Assembly (NCBI GenBank): GCA_030650265.1
Contig: JAUSEJ010000131.1
Coordinates: forward strand, 1 to 5,293
Length of the DNA: 5,293 bases
Direction of reading: 5' to 3'
Source: Dehalococcoidia bacterium
Lineage (GTDB): Bacteria > Chloroflexota > Dehalococcoidia > JACPQF01
A program made the position numbers and the translations under genes. The notes beneath the pieces were generated by a model. The model was not told the DNA's origin and searched no databases. It worked only from the letters and a program-made list of their open reading frames with translations. Shown here piece by piece: positions 1-5,293 of this stretch; the stretch's first letter is position 1; each line of letters starts with the position of its first letter.

Positions 1-319
1 ATTTCCGGCTCTTGGCAGAGTGATCGGGCGAGCGGGACCCATCGACGCCATGCTTCAGGAGCACGAATCTCTATGGCGAGCGGTGGACGCGTTCAGCGAA
101 GCGGTAGTGGAACTCGGCGAGTCGAAGGACGCCAATGGCGAAATTGTGGCCCGCCTGGAGAAGGTGGCGAACCACGTAACGTATCTGCTATCTAGCCATA
201 TCAAACAAGAGGACACCATGCTCTTCCCTCTTGCCGACAAGACACTGGACGCATCTGGCAAGCGAGAAGTCGACGACAGCGTCGCAGCCTTGGAGATCAT
301 GTATGGATCGAGTCAATAA
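1..319 (+). CDS. Hemerythrin-like HHE domain protein, 3' part (5' end outside window)
   Basis: This is the C-terminal part of a hemerythrin-type four-helix-bundle protein. Such proteins bind a di-iron (or similar) centre and serve in O2, NO or redox sensing or iron handling. The frame is open to the left edge. The codons before the GTG at 20 read FPALGR, which fits the LFP segment that follows the first HxxxE iron-binding helix, so the gene almost certainly starts upstream and the GTG is internal. Counting from that GTG, GPIDAMLQEHE (residues 6-16, His15) matches the family signature before the third helix, and H60xxxE64 followed by MLFP (67-70) is the second HxxxE helix. The gene ends with TAA at 317-319. 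No tight link to the downstream operon is seen, since about 350 bp of non-coding DNA follows. Domain assignment is fairly sure; the cellular role is unknown. Confidence 0.8.
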   Translation, partial: FPALGRVIGRAGPIDAMLQEHESLWRAVDAFSEAVVELGESKDANGEIVARLEKVANHVTYLLSSHIKQEDTMLFPLADKTLDASGKREVDDSVAALEIMYGSSQ

Positions 320-332
320 CCGGACTCACCAG

Positions 333-463
333 GGAGGCACGGAGGCACGGAGACACGGAGATTCTGTTCCAAAGACGAGGGGAGGAAGGCACTAGGATTA
401 GCAAGGATTTTGCACAGTTACGACGGCCCAGACCTTTAGACTCCTCCGCGACTCCGTGCCTCC
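333..463. repeat. Short inverted-repeat element (MITE/REP-like) with tandem octamers
   Basis: The left end holds three and a half head-to-tail copies of an octamer: GGAGGCAC at 333-340 and 341-348, the variant GGAGACAC at 349-356, then GGAG. The right end (444-463) is the reverse complement of 341-360 at 18 of 20 positions, and the outer 12 bp (452-463) are a perfect inverted match to both 333-344 and 341-352. The 83 bp between the 20-bp arms hold AGGATT twice, 10 bp apart (394-399, 404-409). No transposase frame and no convincing target-site duplication are visible. The structure resembles a non-autonomous mobile element or a dispersed palindromic repeat. From memory, CACGGAGACACGGAG-like strings recur in many environmental bacterial genomes, but this was not checked. 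Confidence 0.65.
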
Positions 464-499
464 ATGGCAATTTCCGTAACCCGGTACGTGAGTCCCGCA

Positions 500-547
500 A
501 TTGGCGCTTTTGCATGGAGGTGCCCCCATCTTCGACCGTGCGCCAAT
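500..547. other. Inverted repeat with nested hairpin upstream of promoter
   Basis: ATTGGCGC at 500-507 is perfectly inverted as GCGCCAAT at 540-547. Inside the 32-nt loop a smaller hairpin is possible, ATGG at 514-517 with CCAT at 526-529 plus inner GG/CC pairs. It ends about 36 bp before the -35 box. No U-tract follows, so it is not an obvious intrinsic terminator. It could be an upstream regulator site or simply part of the non-coding spacer; the function is unknown. The rest of the 320-583 spacer shows no supportable gene. Confidence 0.4.
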
Positions 548-583
548 CTGGTACAATCAGACCGAATATTCGCTACCAGGTAC

Positions 584-611
584 TTGACAGTCTCGCATTT
601 TGTGCTAATAT
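584..611 (+). promoter_or_regulatory. Sigma70-type extended -10 promoter for the ArsR-inositol lipid operon
   Basis: A perfect -35 hexamer TTGACA (584-589) is followed after 16 bp by TAATAT (606-611). The latter is preceded by TGC, giving an extended -10 (TGnTAATAT). The predicted transcript start is near 618-620, leaving a leader of about 47 nt before the ATG at 666. This is the only strong promoter seen in the window, and it lies in front of the first of six co-directional genes, so it probably drives the whole set. Confidence 0.75.
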
Positions 612-619
612 ATAAGCAC
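602..619. promoter_or_regulatory. Putative operator palindrome for the ArsR-family repressor
   Basis: GTGCTAATATATAAGCAC is an 18-bp palindrome with 8 of 9 complementary pairs; only 607/614 (A/A) fails. It covers the whole -10 box and reaches the predicted transcription start, so a bound dimer would block RNA polymerase. AT-rich, dyad-symmetric operators over the promoter of their own gene are typical of ArsR/SmtB repressors, and an ArsR-family gene starts 47 bp downstream. The palindrome and its position are seen in the sequence; binding by this regulator is inferred. Confidence 0.65.
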
Positions 620-651
620 TTCTTTATGTTTGTGTGGACAGGGCTTATCAC

Positions 652-657
652 GAGGTG
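652..657 (+). promoter_or_regulatory. Ribosome binding site deciding the ATG 666 start
   Basis: GAGGTG lies 8 nt before the ATG at 666, a good match to the 16S anti-Shine-Dalgarno sequence. It sets the repressor's start at 666. The same frame is open further up to a TTG at 630, which lacks such a site and lies just past the likely transcription start. Confidence 0.75.
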
Positions 658-665
658 GATTTGAC

Positions 666-998
666 ATGAGAGATTTGAAGATCGCTTTTCGCGCGCTTGC
701 AGATACTTCCAGACTGGGCATTGTCCACTTGCTGGGTGGCTGCGAGGAGACTACCGTAACCGATCTAGCAGCGCATGTCAGGCTGAGCCAGCCGCTTATC
801 TCCTGGCATCTCAGGATTCTCCGGCGAGCCGGAATCGTCCAGACTAGACGCACGGGGAGAACAGTCTACTGTAGCCTCGATCGGGATCGGCTCTTCTGGC
901 TTCAGGACGAGATATCGAAGCTGGCGAACGGGCAAACTGTCGACGAAGGGAATTATTCCCGCGGACTTCTGTTGGTGGATCAGCCGCTGGAAGCCTAA
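666..998 (+). CDS. ArsR-family winged-helix transcriptional regulator
   Basis: This 110-residue protein is a DNA-binding repressor of the ArsR/SmtB type, usually acting as a dimer. The domain covers nearly the whole chain: ALADTSRLGIVHLL (10-23) is the first core helix, residues 31-58 hold the helix-turn-helix with recognition helix SQPLISWHLRIL (41-52), and TRRTGRTVYCSL (60-71) is the beta wing. The alpha3 metal site of classical members (ELCVCDL) reads ETTVTDL here (28-34), with both cysteines replaced by threonine. Only Cys26 and Cys69 remain, so arsenic or cadmium sensing at that site is unlikely. It is first in the presumed operon and sits just downstream of a palindromic operator, which suggests autoregulation together with control of ino1 and the lipid genes. 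The effector is unknown. Family assignment is secure; the target assignment is inference. Confidence 0.9.
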   Translation: MRDLKIAFRALADTSRLGIVHLLGGCEETTVTDLAAHVRLSQPLISWHLRILRRAGIVQTRRTGRTVYCSLDRDRLFWLQDEISKLANGQTVDEGNYSRGLLLVDQPLEA

Positions 999-1054
999 GT
1001 AACTTCTGGTGCGGGGCCGGGGCTTCGTTCAGATTATCAAGAAGATGGGTAAGG

Positions 1055-1061
1055 AAAGGAG
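1055..1061 (+). promoter_or_regulatory. Ribosome binding site for the TTG-started ino1
   Basis: AAAGGAG lies 11 nt before the TTG at 1073, slightly longer than usual spacing. A TAG at 1067-1069 in the same frame rules out any earlier start. The next in-frame start codon, GTG at 1088, would remove the beginning of the nucleotide-binding strand, so TTG 1073 is the best choice. The 74-bp gap after the repressor gene shows no convincing promoter or terminator, consistent with co-transcription. Confidence 0.65.
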
Positions 1062-1072
1062 CATAATAGAGG

Positions 1073-2149
1073 TTGGGAAAGATCAACGTGGCAATAGTGG
1101 GCGTGGGGAACTGCGCTTCCTCGCTGGTGCAAGGCGTGCACTTCTATCGGGATGCAAAAGAGGACGAGTTCATTCCGGGACTTATGCACCCGAATCTGGG
1201 TGGTTATCACATCAGGGATATCAACTTCGTAGCAGCGTTCGACATTGACATAAACAAGGTTGGCAAAGACTTATCAGAGGCGATCTACGCCGCTCCCAAT
1301 AACACGTTAAGATTCGCCGACGTGCCCAAACTTAACGTAAATGTGGACCGGGGCATGACCCACGATGGCTTGGGCAAGTATTTGTCGGAGATAATCACCA
1401 AGGCACCGGGGCCAACCGCCAACATCGAGCGTATCCTCAGGGAGACGGAGACTCAGATAGTTATCAGCTATCTTCCCGTGGGCAGCGAAGAGGCGACCAA
1501 ATGGTATGTGGAACAGATCCTGGCGGCGGGCTGCGGGTTCATCAACTGCATTCCTGTCTTCATCGCCCGCGAGAAGTACTGGTCCGATCGCTTCGCCGAG
1601 AAGGGGCTGCCGATTATCGGCGATGACATCAAATCGCAAGTCGGGGCCACCATATCGCACCGCGTGCTGACCCGCCTCTTCCGCGATCGTGGCGTAAAGC
1701 TGGAGCGAACCTACCAGCTCAATTTCGGCGGCAACACGGACTTTTACAACATGCTCGAGCGCGAGCGCCTGGAGTCAAAGAAGATATCCAAGACGAACGC
1801 TGTAACATCTCAGCTTGACTACGACCTCGGTGCCGGAAACGTGCACGTGGGCCCGAGCGATTACGTGCCCTGGCTAAACGACCGTAAATGGTGCTACATC
1901 CGCATGGAAGGCACTACCTTTGGCAACGTTCCCTTGAACCTGGAACTGAAGCTTGAAGTTTGGGATAGCCCCAATTCCGCCGGTGTAGTCATCGACGCTA
2001 TCCGCTGCTGCAAGCTTGCGCTCGATCGGGGCATCGGAGGCGCCCTTACCGGTCCGGCCTCCTATTTTATGAAGTCGCCTCCCATACAATATACGGACGA
2101 AAAAGCGCGTGAGTTGACAGAAGAGTTCATCGGCGAGCCGGGCGAATGA
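1073..2149 (+). CDS. ino1: Inositol-3-phosphate synthase (myo-inositol-1-phosphate synthase, EC 5.5.1.4)
   Basis: This cytosolic NAD-dependent enzyme turns D-glucose 6-phosphate into 1D-myo-inositol 3-phosphate, the first committed step to inositol lipids. The 358 residues match the short bacterial form (about 360-370; eukaryotic forms exceed 500). Visible signatures are the Rossmann loop [16 protein letters not shown] (6-21), [20 protein letters not shown] (183-193), [20 protein letters not shown] (217-236), DRKW (270-273), WDSPNSAG (297-304) and MKSPP (333-337). Asp185, Lys272, Asp298 and Lys334 correspond, at a constant offset of 12, to the residues I recall as catalytic in the Mycobacterium tuberculosis enzyme (D197, K284, D310, K346), so the active site looks intact. 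Translation starts at TTG. The stop overlaps the next gene's ATG by 4 nt (ATGA, 2146-2149), implying translational coupling with the acyltransferase. Free inositol phosphate could also feed other solutes, but the neighbours point to lipid use. Confidence 0.97.
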   Translation: MGKINVAIVGVGNCASSLVQGVHFYRDAKEDEFIPGLMHPNLGGYHIRDINFVAAFDIDINKVGKDLSEAIYAAPNNTLRFADVPKLNVNVDRGMTHDGLGKYLSEIITKAPGPTANIERILRETETQIVISYLPVGSEEATKWYVEQILAAGCGFINCIPVFIAREKYWSDRFAEKGLPIIGDDIKSQVGATISHRVLTRLFRDRGVKLERTYQLNFGGNTDFYNMLERERLESKKISKTNAVTSQLDYDLGAGNVHVGPSDYVPWLNDRKWCYIRMEGTTFGNVPLNLELKLEVWDSPNSAGVVIDAIRCCKLALDRGIGGALTGPASYFMKSPPIQYTDEKARELTEEFIGEPGE

Positions 2150-3042
2150 TCCTATACTGGCTCTTCCGGTTCAGCTCCTTCGTGGGACGGCGGATCCCGC
2201 CGTCGACAAGCTATAAGCTGGCGAGCCTGATTGCCGATCTCGTCTATCTTGTCTGGCGGGAGAAACGATTGATCACCATCCAAAACATGACTCACGTGGT
2301 GGGAGCGAACGGCGGGCCAAAAGAGGCAGAGAGATTGGCCAGACAATCACTGCGTAACTATGGCAAATACCTAGTGGATTTCATCAGGATTCCCGGCTTG
2401 AAGAAAGAAGCGATTGAGGGGGACGTGAAGTTCAGCGGGTGGGAGCACATCGACGCGTCATTGCAGCACGGCAAAGGTTTGATCTGCGTCGGCCTCCACT
2501 TGGGAAACTGGGACATGGGGGCGGCGCACGTGGCGCTCAGGAATTATCCTGTGAACGTCATTGTCGAGACCTTCAAGTATCCGAGACTGAACGAACTTGT
2601 CCAGGGCACAAGGTCGGTTCTCGGGCTAAGGATCATTCCCATGGAGCAGGCCGCCCGGGGCATCTTGCGAGTGCTGCGGCAAAACGAGATGCTGGCTCTT
2701 CTCGTCGACCGGCCTGCGGCCGACGATGGCGTGCCGGTCCAATTTTTCGGTTCCCTTGCCAGCGTGCCAGCGGGGGCAGCAATGCTGTCATTGCGAACGG
2801 GGGCCCATATTGTCCCCGCTTGCACGGTTCGCCAGGCGGACAATACCTATCTCGCCTTCGTGGAGAAACACATCGAGTACCAGCCGGTCGGCGACCTGAA
2901 TCGGGACATCCAGGCGCTTACCCAGAAGATAATGGATGCCATGGAGAGCTTGATTCGGCGGTATCCCGAACAGTGGTATATGTTCAGACCGATGTGGGGA
3001 GGTGCATTCCCGGCTGGTTCGGTGGGTTCTAAGGTTGCTTAG
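2146..3042 (+). CDS. LpxL/PatA-type lysophospholipid acyltransferase family protein, copy 1
   Basis: This is a membrane-associated acyltransferase of the family containing lipid A acyltransferases (LpxL/HtrB) and mycobacterial PIM acyltransferase PatA. It moves a fatty acyl group onto a glycolipid hydroxyl. In 298 residues it has a hydrophobic N-terminus (1-36), the catalytic HxxxxD motif as HLGNWD (His118, Asp123), the LVDRP block (186-190), GVPVQFFG (195-202), [19 protein letters not shown] (207-225) and the C-terminal [11 protein letters not shown] (274-284). All these family blocks are intact. The start is fixed by the ATGA overlap with ino1, and no strong Shine-Dalgarno precedes it, as expected for coupled translation. 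Its place beside ino1 and a PimA-like gene suggests that it acylates a phosphatidylinositol mannoside rather than lipid A. The exact acceptor (mannose or inositol) cannot be told from sequence. Confidence 0.9.
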   Translation: MILYWLFRFSSFVGRRIPPSTSYKLASLIADLVYLVWREKRLITIQNMTHVVGANGGPKEAERLARQSLRNYGKYLVDFIRIPGLKKEAIEGDVKFSGWEHIDASLQHGKGLICVGLHLGNWDMGAAHVALRNYPVNVIVETFKYPRLNELVQGTRSVLGLRIIPMEQAARGILRVLRQNEMLALLVDRPAADDGVPVQFFGSLASVPAGAAMLSLRTGAHIVPACTVRQADNTYLAFVEKHIEYQPVGDLNRDIQALTQKIMDAMESLIRRYPEQWYMFRPMWGGAFPAGSVGSKVA

Positions 3043-3141
3043 CCGATATTCAACAGTGTTTTCACCTGTCGTATCAGTAGGGGTGGGTTGCCAAATATCG
3101 CTGCACGAGGCTGTTAGCCTGGATTGTGGTCGTGGTGGCGG

Positions 3142-4011
3142 ATGGTGAAGTTTAGGCTATTCTGGCTGTTGAGCCTGCTGTGTCCTTTGATTCCAAGGCG
3201 AATCGGCTGCAAAGTAGCCGGGTTTCTGGGTTATCTGGCCTATTATTTGGTTCCGGGCGCACGGAGCGTGGTGCAAGCCAATTTGCGGGTCGTGCTTGGC
3301 GCCAACGCCTCGACCACAAAAGTGAACTTGTTGGCTGGCCGGGTGTTTCGCAATGCGGCCAAGAACTATTTCGACCTGTTCTGGCTGAGGAGACTGGATC
3401 TTGGTGGATTCGGAAGCCTCGTTCGCGTCGAAGGGGCGGACAACCTCCAGGGGGCAATCGATGCTGGCAAAGGCGTTGTTGTCATTACGGCCCATCTGGG
3501 GAACTTCGATATCTGTGGGCAGGAAATCGCGGCTAAGTCGCTCGACATGACGATCCTGCTTGAGCATATTGAGCCGCCACAGTTGCTGGATTTGGTGCTG
3601 AAGCTTCGAGCCAGCAAAGGCGTCAAGTTTGTACCGGTTGGTCCTTCAGTTCTCAAAGAGGCGCTAAGGGCGCTCAAGCGGGGGGGTGCGGTGGGGGTGG
3701 CCTGCGATCGGGACATACAGCGATCAGGATTGAAGACAGCGTTTTTCGGCCAGGTGGCCAGTCTGCCACAGGGAGCCGCCCATATGGCGGTTCGCACTGG
3801 CGCCATGATGGTGCCGGCCTTCAGCGAAAGGCTGCCCGACGAGAGTTTTGTAATCTATATCGATCCCGTGATGAAAGTCGATCGAACGGATAACGCTGCC
3901 GCCGATACAGAGGCAGCGATGGCTATGATCGTCTGTGCAATGGAAAAGCGAATCGGTGCCAATCCCGGTCAGTGGGTAGTCTTTGAGCGAATTTGGCCGG
4001 GCGGGCATTAG
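3142..4011 (+). CDS. LpxL/PatA-type lysophospholipid acyltransferase family protein, copy 2
   Basis: This second acyltransferase of the same family is a diverged paralogue of the preceding gene. From ATG 3142 it has 289 residues: a hydrophobic N-terminus (5-37), catalytic HLGNFD (His118, Asp123), ACDRD (187-191), TAFFG (199-203), LPQGAAHMAVRTGAMMVPA (208-226) and PGQWVVFERIW (275-285). With this start the catalytic His falls at residue 118 as in copy 1, and the later blocks align within one residue, which supports ATG 3142. An in-frame TTG at 3124 would add six residues but has only a distant GAGG (3107-3110). No strong ribosome site precedes either start. The 99-bp gap after copy 1 holds only a weak bulged hairpin (3053-3069) and no clear promoter or terminator. 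It probably adds an acyl chain to a second position of the same glycolipid; this is inference. Confidence 0.88.
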   Translation: MVKFRLFWLLSLLCPLIPRRIGCKVAGFLGYLAYYLVPGARSVVQANLRVVLGANASTTKVNLLAGRVFRNAAKNYFDLFWLRRLDLGGFGSLVRVEGADNLQGAIDAGKGVVVITAHLGNFDICGQEIAAKSLDMTILLEHIEPPQLLDLVLKLRASKGVKFVPVGPSVLKEALRALKRGGAVGVACDRDIQRSGLKTAFFGQVASLPQGAAHMAVRTGAMMVPAFSERLPDESFVIYIDPVMKVDRTDNAAADTEAAMAMIVCAMEKRIGANPGQWVVFERIWPGGH

Positions 4012-4026
4012 TATTGTTTGGGCGAC

Positions 4027-4033
4027 AGGAGAG
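4027..4033 (+). promoter_or_regulatory. Shine-Dalgarno-like site at the ambiguous PHP gene start
   Basis: AGGAGAG is the best ribosome site upstream of the PHP gene, but it lies 26 nt before the ATG at 4060, too far to serve it directly. It is 7 nt from an in-frame CTG at 4039. The true start could therefore be ATG 4060 with only the weak ACGGA (4051-4055), a rare CTG at 4039, or TTG at 4018. Confidence 0.35.
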
Positions 4034-4059
4034 ATAAACTGACAAGCGTTACGGACCAG

Positions 4060-4803
4060 ATGAGCAAAGCTGATCTACATATCCACAGTTGCGCCGGGGA
4101 CGCCATCGGCAGCCTCGAGGAGATGTTTGATCATGTCGAGAATAACACCGACCTGGCTGTAATCGCCATTACCGACCACGATGATATAGAAGGTGGACTC
4201 AGCGCCCGCAACCTTGCAGCAAGAAGGAATCACCGTTTTCAGGTAGTGGTCGGGACCGAAATAACTACGATGGACGGGCATCTCCTTGCTCTTTTTATTG
4301 AGAAGCCGGTACGGAGCTTGCAGTCACTCAGTAAGACGGTAGACGCCGTGCACGCGCAGGGAGGGCTCTGCGTCGTGCCCCATCCAATGAGTTGGCTGAC
4401 GAGGAGCGTTGGACGCCGGGCACTGGTGCGCATTGTAGGGGGGAAAATGCCAGGGGTCTATCTGGATGGGATCGAGATCATCAATGCTACGGTAGCGGGG
4501 CGCGTTTCTAACGACAAGGCCTTGAAGCTGAACCGTTCTCAGTTCAACCTGGCTGAAACCGGTGGCAGCGATGCGCATTTTACTTCACACATTGGCAGCG
4601 CCTACACTGTGTTCCCCGGTTCTACGGCGGAGGATTTGCGCCGGTCACTGGAGAACAGGCTGACGCGAGCCGAGCGTTGCAGCATTCAGCCATCGCTTCC
4701 GGGTGTGGACAAGCTTCTGGCCCAGCAGGTGCGGAGTCTGATAGTTCTCCCGTACAAGCACGTTCGCAAGAGAGTGAAAAGAATGTTGACAAAGGAACGT
4801 TAG
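4060..4803 (+). CDS. PHP-domain metal-dependent phosphoesterase
   Basis: PHP proteins are alpha/beta-barrel, multi-metal phosphoesterases; relatives hydrolyse histidinol phosphate, nucleotide phosphates or RNA ends. All metal motifs are present in this 247-residue protein: ADLHIHS (His7, His9), AITDHDD (Asp39, His40), VGTEI (Glu67), GHLLAL (His74), VVPHPMSW (His108) and GGSDAHF (Asp171, His173). The enzyme should be active. There is no signal peptide. The C-terminus (225-247) is a short hydrophobic run followed by a strongly basic tail with eight Lys/Arg, which could touch the membrane. ATG 4060 places the first motif at the very N-terminus, as is usual for the family. Only 2 nt separate it from the PimA-like gene, and it follows two lipid acyltransferases, so a phosphorylated inositol lipid or inositol phosphate is a plausible substrate. 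Family assignment is firm; the substrate is unproven. Confidence 0.9.
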   Translation: MSKADLHIHSCAGDAIGSLEEMFDHVENNTDLAVIAITDHDDIEGGLSARNLAARRNHRFQVVVGTEITTMDGHLLALFIEKPVRSLQSLSKTVDAVHAQGGLCVVPHPMSWLTRSVGRRALVRIVGGKMPGVYLDGIEIINATVAGRVSNDKALKLNRSQFNLAETGGSDAHFTSHIGSAYTVFPGSTAEDLRRSLENRLTRAERCSIQPSLPGVDKLLAQQVRSLIVLPYKHVRKRVKRMLTKER

Positions 4804-4805
4804 AC

Positions 4806-5293
4806 ATGAAGATCGCTCTGGTATCGCCGTATGACTATCCCTATCCGGGGGGAGTTACCAGCCACATCTCGCATCTCAAAGAGCACATTACTCGAATGGG
4901 ACACGAGGTCAAGGTCATTGCCCCCTCGTCGTCGGACAAACATGAACTGGCAAAGGACAACGTGCTGGTAGTGGGCAAACCAGTGCCCGTACCGTCTAGT
5001 GGTTCCATCGCCCGCATCACCCTTTCGCTTAGGCTTTCCGGCCCGATTAAACGCATCCTGAACGAGGAAAAGTTTGACATAGTCCACATCCACGAGCCGC
5101 TGGTGCCGGGGGTGTCCATCGCCGTTCTGCGGTTCTCTCAGTCAATCAACATCGGCACCTTTCACGCCTACGCTGGCAGCAACATCGGCTATTCCTACGG
5201 AAAACGTATCCTCAAGCGATGGTTTCGCAAACTTCAGGGCAAGATCGCCGTTTCGAAGGCGGCTATGGACTTTGTGAGCCAGTACTTTCCGGG
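4806..5293 (+). CDS. pimA: PimA-like GT4 glycosyltransferase, probable phosphatidylinositol mannosyltransferase, 5' part
   Basis: This is the N-terminal half (162 complete codons) of a GT-B fold, family GT4 retaining glycosyltransferase; the 3' end lies beyond the window. In mycobacteria PimA moves mannose from GDP-mannose to the 2-OH of phosphatidylinositol on the inner face of the membrane. The start MKIALVSPYDYPYPGGVTSH aligns without gaps with mycobacterial PimA as I remember it, including the Gly15-Gly16 loop and His20. HIHEP (94-98) and TFHAY (118-122) follow, with His120 matching the conserved lipid-site histidine, then KIAVSKAA (146-153). Start ATG 4806 has AAAGGA (4791-4796) at 9 nt, placed inside the end of the PHP gene, so the two are translated together. 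The sugar-donor domain is not visible, so donor specificity (GDP-mannose or another) cannot be judged. Confidence 0.85.
   Translation, partial: MKIALVSPYDYPYPGGVTSHISHLKEHITRMGHEVKVIAPSSSDKHELAKDNVLVVGKPVPVPSSGSIARITLSLRLSGPIKRILNEEKFDIVHIHEPLVPGVSIAVLRFSQSINIGTFHAYAGSNIGYSYGKRILKRWFRKLQGKIAVSKAAMDFVSQYFP

Noticed and set aside
464..664. 66-codon + strand open frame in the non-coding spacer
   Set aside because: It runs across the inverted repeat, promoter and operator, has no ribosome site, and its translation has no recognisable features.
1009..1248. 79-codon + strand open frame crossing the repressor-ino1 gap
   Set aside because: It overlaps the start of ino1 in another frame and has no family resemblance; the ATG at 1045 in this frame merely lies near the AAAGGAG that serves ino1.
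2439..3032. 197-codon + strand open frame overlapping the first acyltransferase
   Set aside because: It is out of frame inside a gene with all family motifs intact. Its translation is rich in Arg, Gly and Pro and has no domain-like pattern.
3044..3100. CGATATT (3044-3050) inverted as AATATCG (3094-3100), and a bulged hairpin at 3053-3069, between the two acyltransferase genes
   Set aside because: The outer arms are only 7 bp with a 43-nt loop. The inner stem is 6 bp with a bulge and no U-tract, so neither supports a terminator or operator call.
3157..3806. Long antisense open frames (136 and 146 codons) opposite the second acyltransferase
   Set aside because: They lie wholly opposite a clearly conserved gene, show no recognisable domain, and are what codon bias produces in GC-rich coding DNA.
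1..5293. Possible CRISPR array, tRNA, rRNA or toxin-antitoxin system
   Set aside because: No regularly spaced repeats, cloverleaf or rRNA-like stretches, or paired small genes were found. The only tandem repeats are the octamers at 333-360, far too short and close for CRISPR.

Overview
The window looks like bacterial chromosome with compact gene packing and mid-50s GC by eye. It carries genes characteristic of inositol phospholipid and phosphatidylinositol-mannoside (PIM) type glycolipid synthesis. The myo-inositol-phosphate synthase and the PimA-like glycosyltransferase both resemble actinobacterial (mycobacterial) proteins closely. The base composition and the overall gene set fit a Chloroflexota lineage (for example Dehalococcoidia) better than a high-GC actinobacterium. 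This taxonomic guess is an inference; no rRNA or other marker lies in the window.

Layout. Positions 1-319 hold the 3' part of a hemerythrin-like (HHE) gene. Positions 320-665 are non-coding. They contain a MITE-like or palindromic repeat element (333-463), a second inverted repeat (500-547), and a strong sigma70-type promoter (584-611) whose -10 is embedded in an 18-bp near-perfect palindrome (602-619). From 666 to the right edge all genes are on the + strand and closely spaced. They are an ArsR-family repressor without the classical metal-binding cysteines, inositol-3-phosphate synthase, two LpxL/PatA-type membrane acyltransferases, a PHP-family metallophosphoesterase, and the 5' part of a PimA-like GT4 glycosyltransferase that runs off the window.

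How the genes may work together. Ino1 converts glucose 6-phosphate to inositol 3-phosphate. A CDP-alcohol phosphotransferase, not seen here, would place inositol phosphate on a lipid. The PHP protein is a candidate for removing the leftover phosphate. The PimA-like enzyme would add mannose (or another hexose) to the inositol, and one or both acyltransferases would acylate the glycolipid. The repressor, made from the first gene of the presumed operon, probably binds the palindrome over its own promoter and so controls the whole set. The enzymes at both ends of the pathway are well supported by sequence. The roles of the PHP protein and of each acyltransferase are inferred from gene context.
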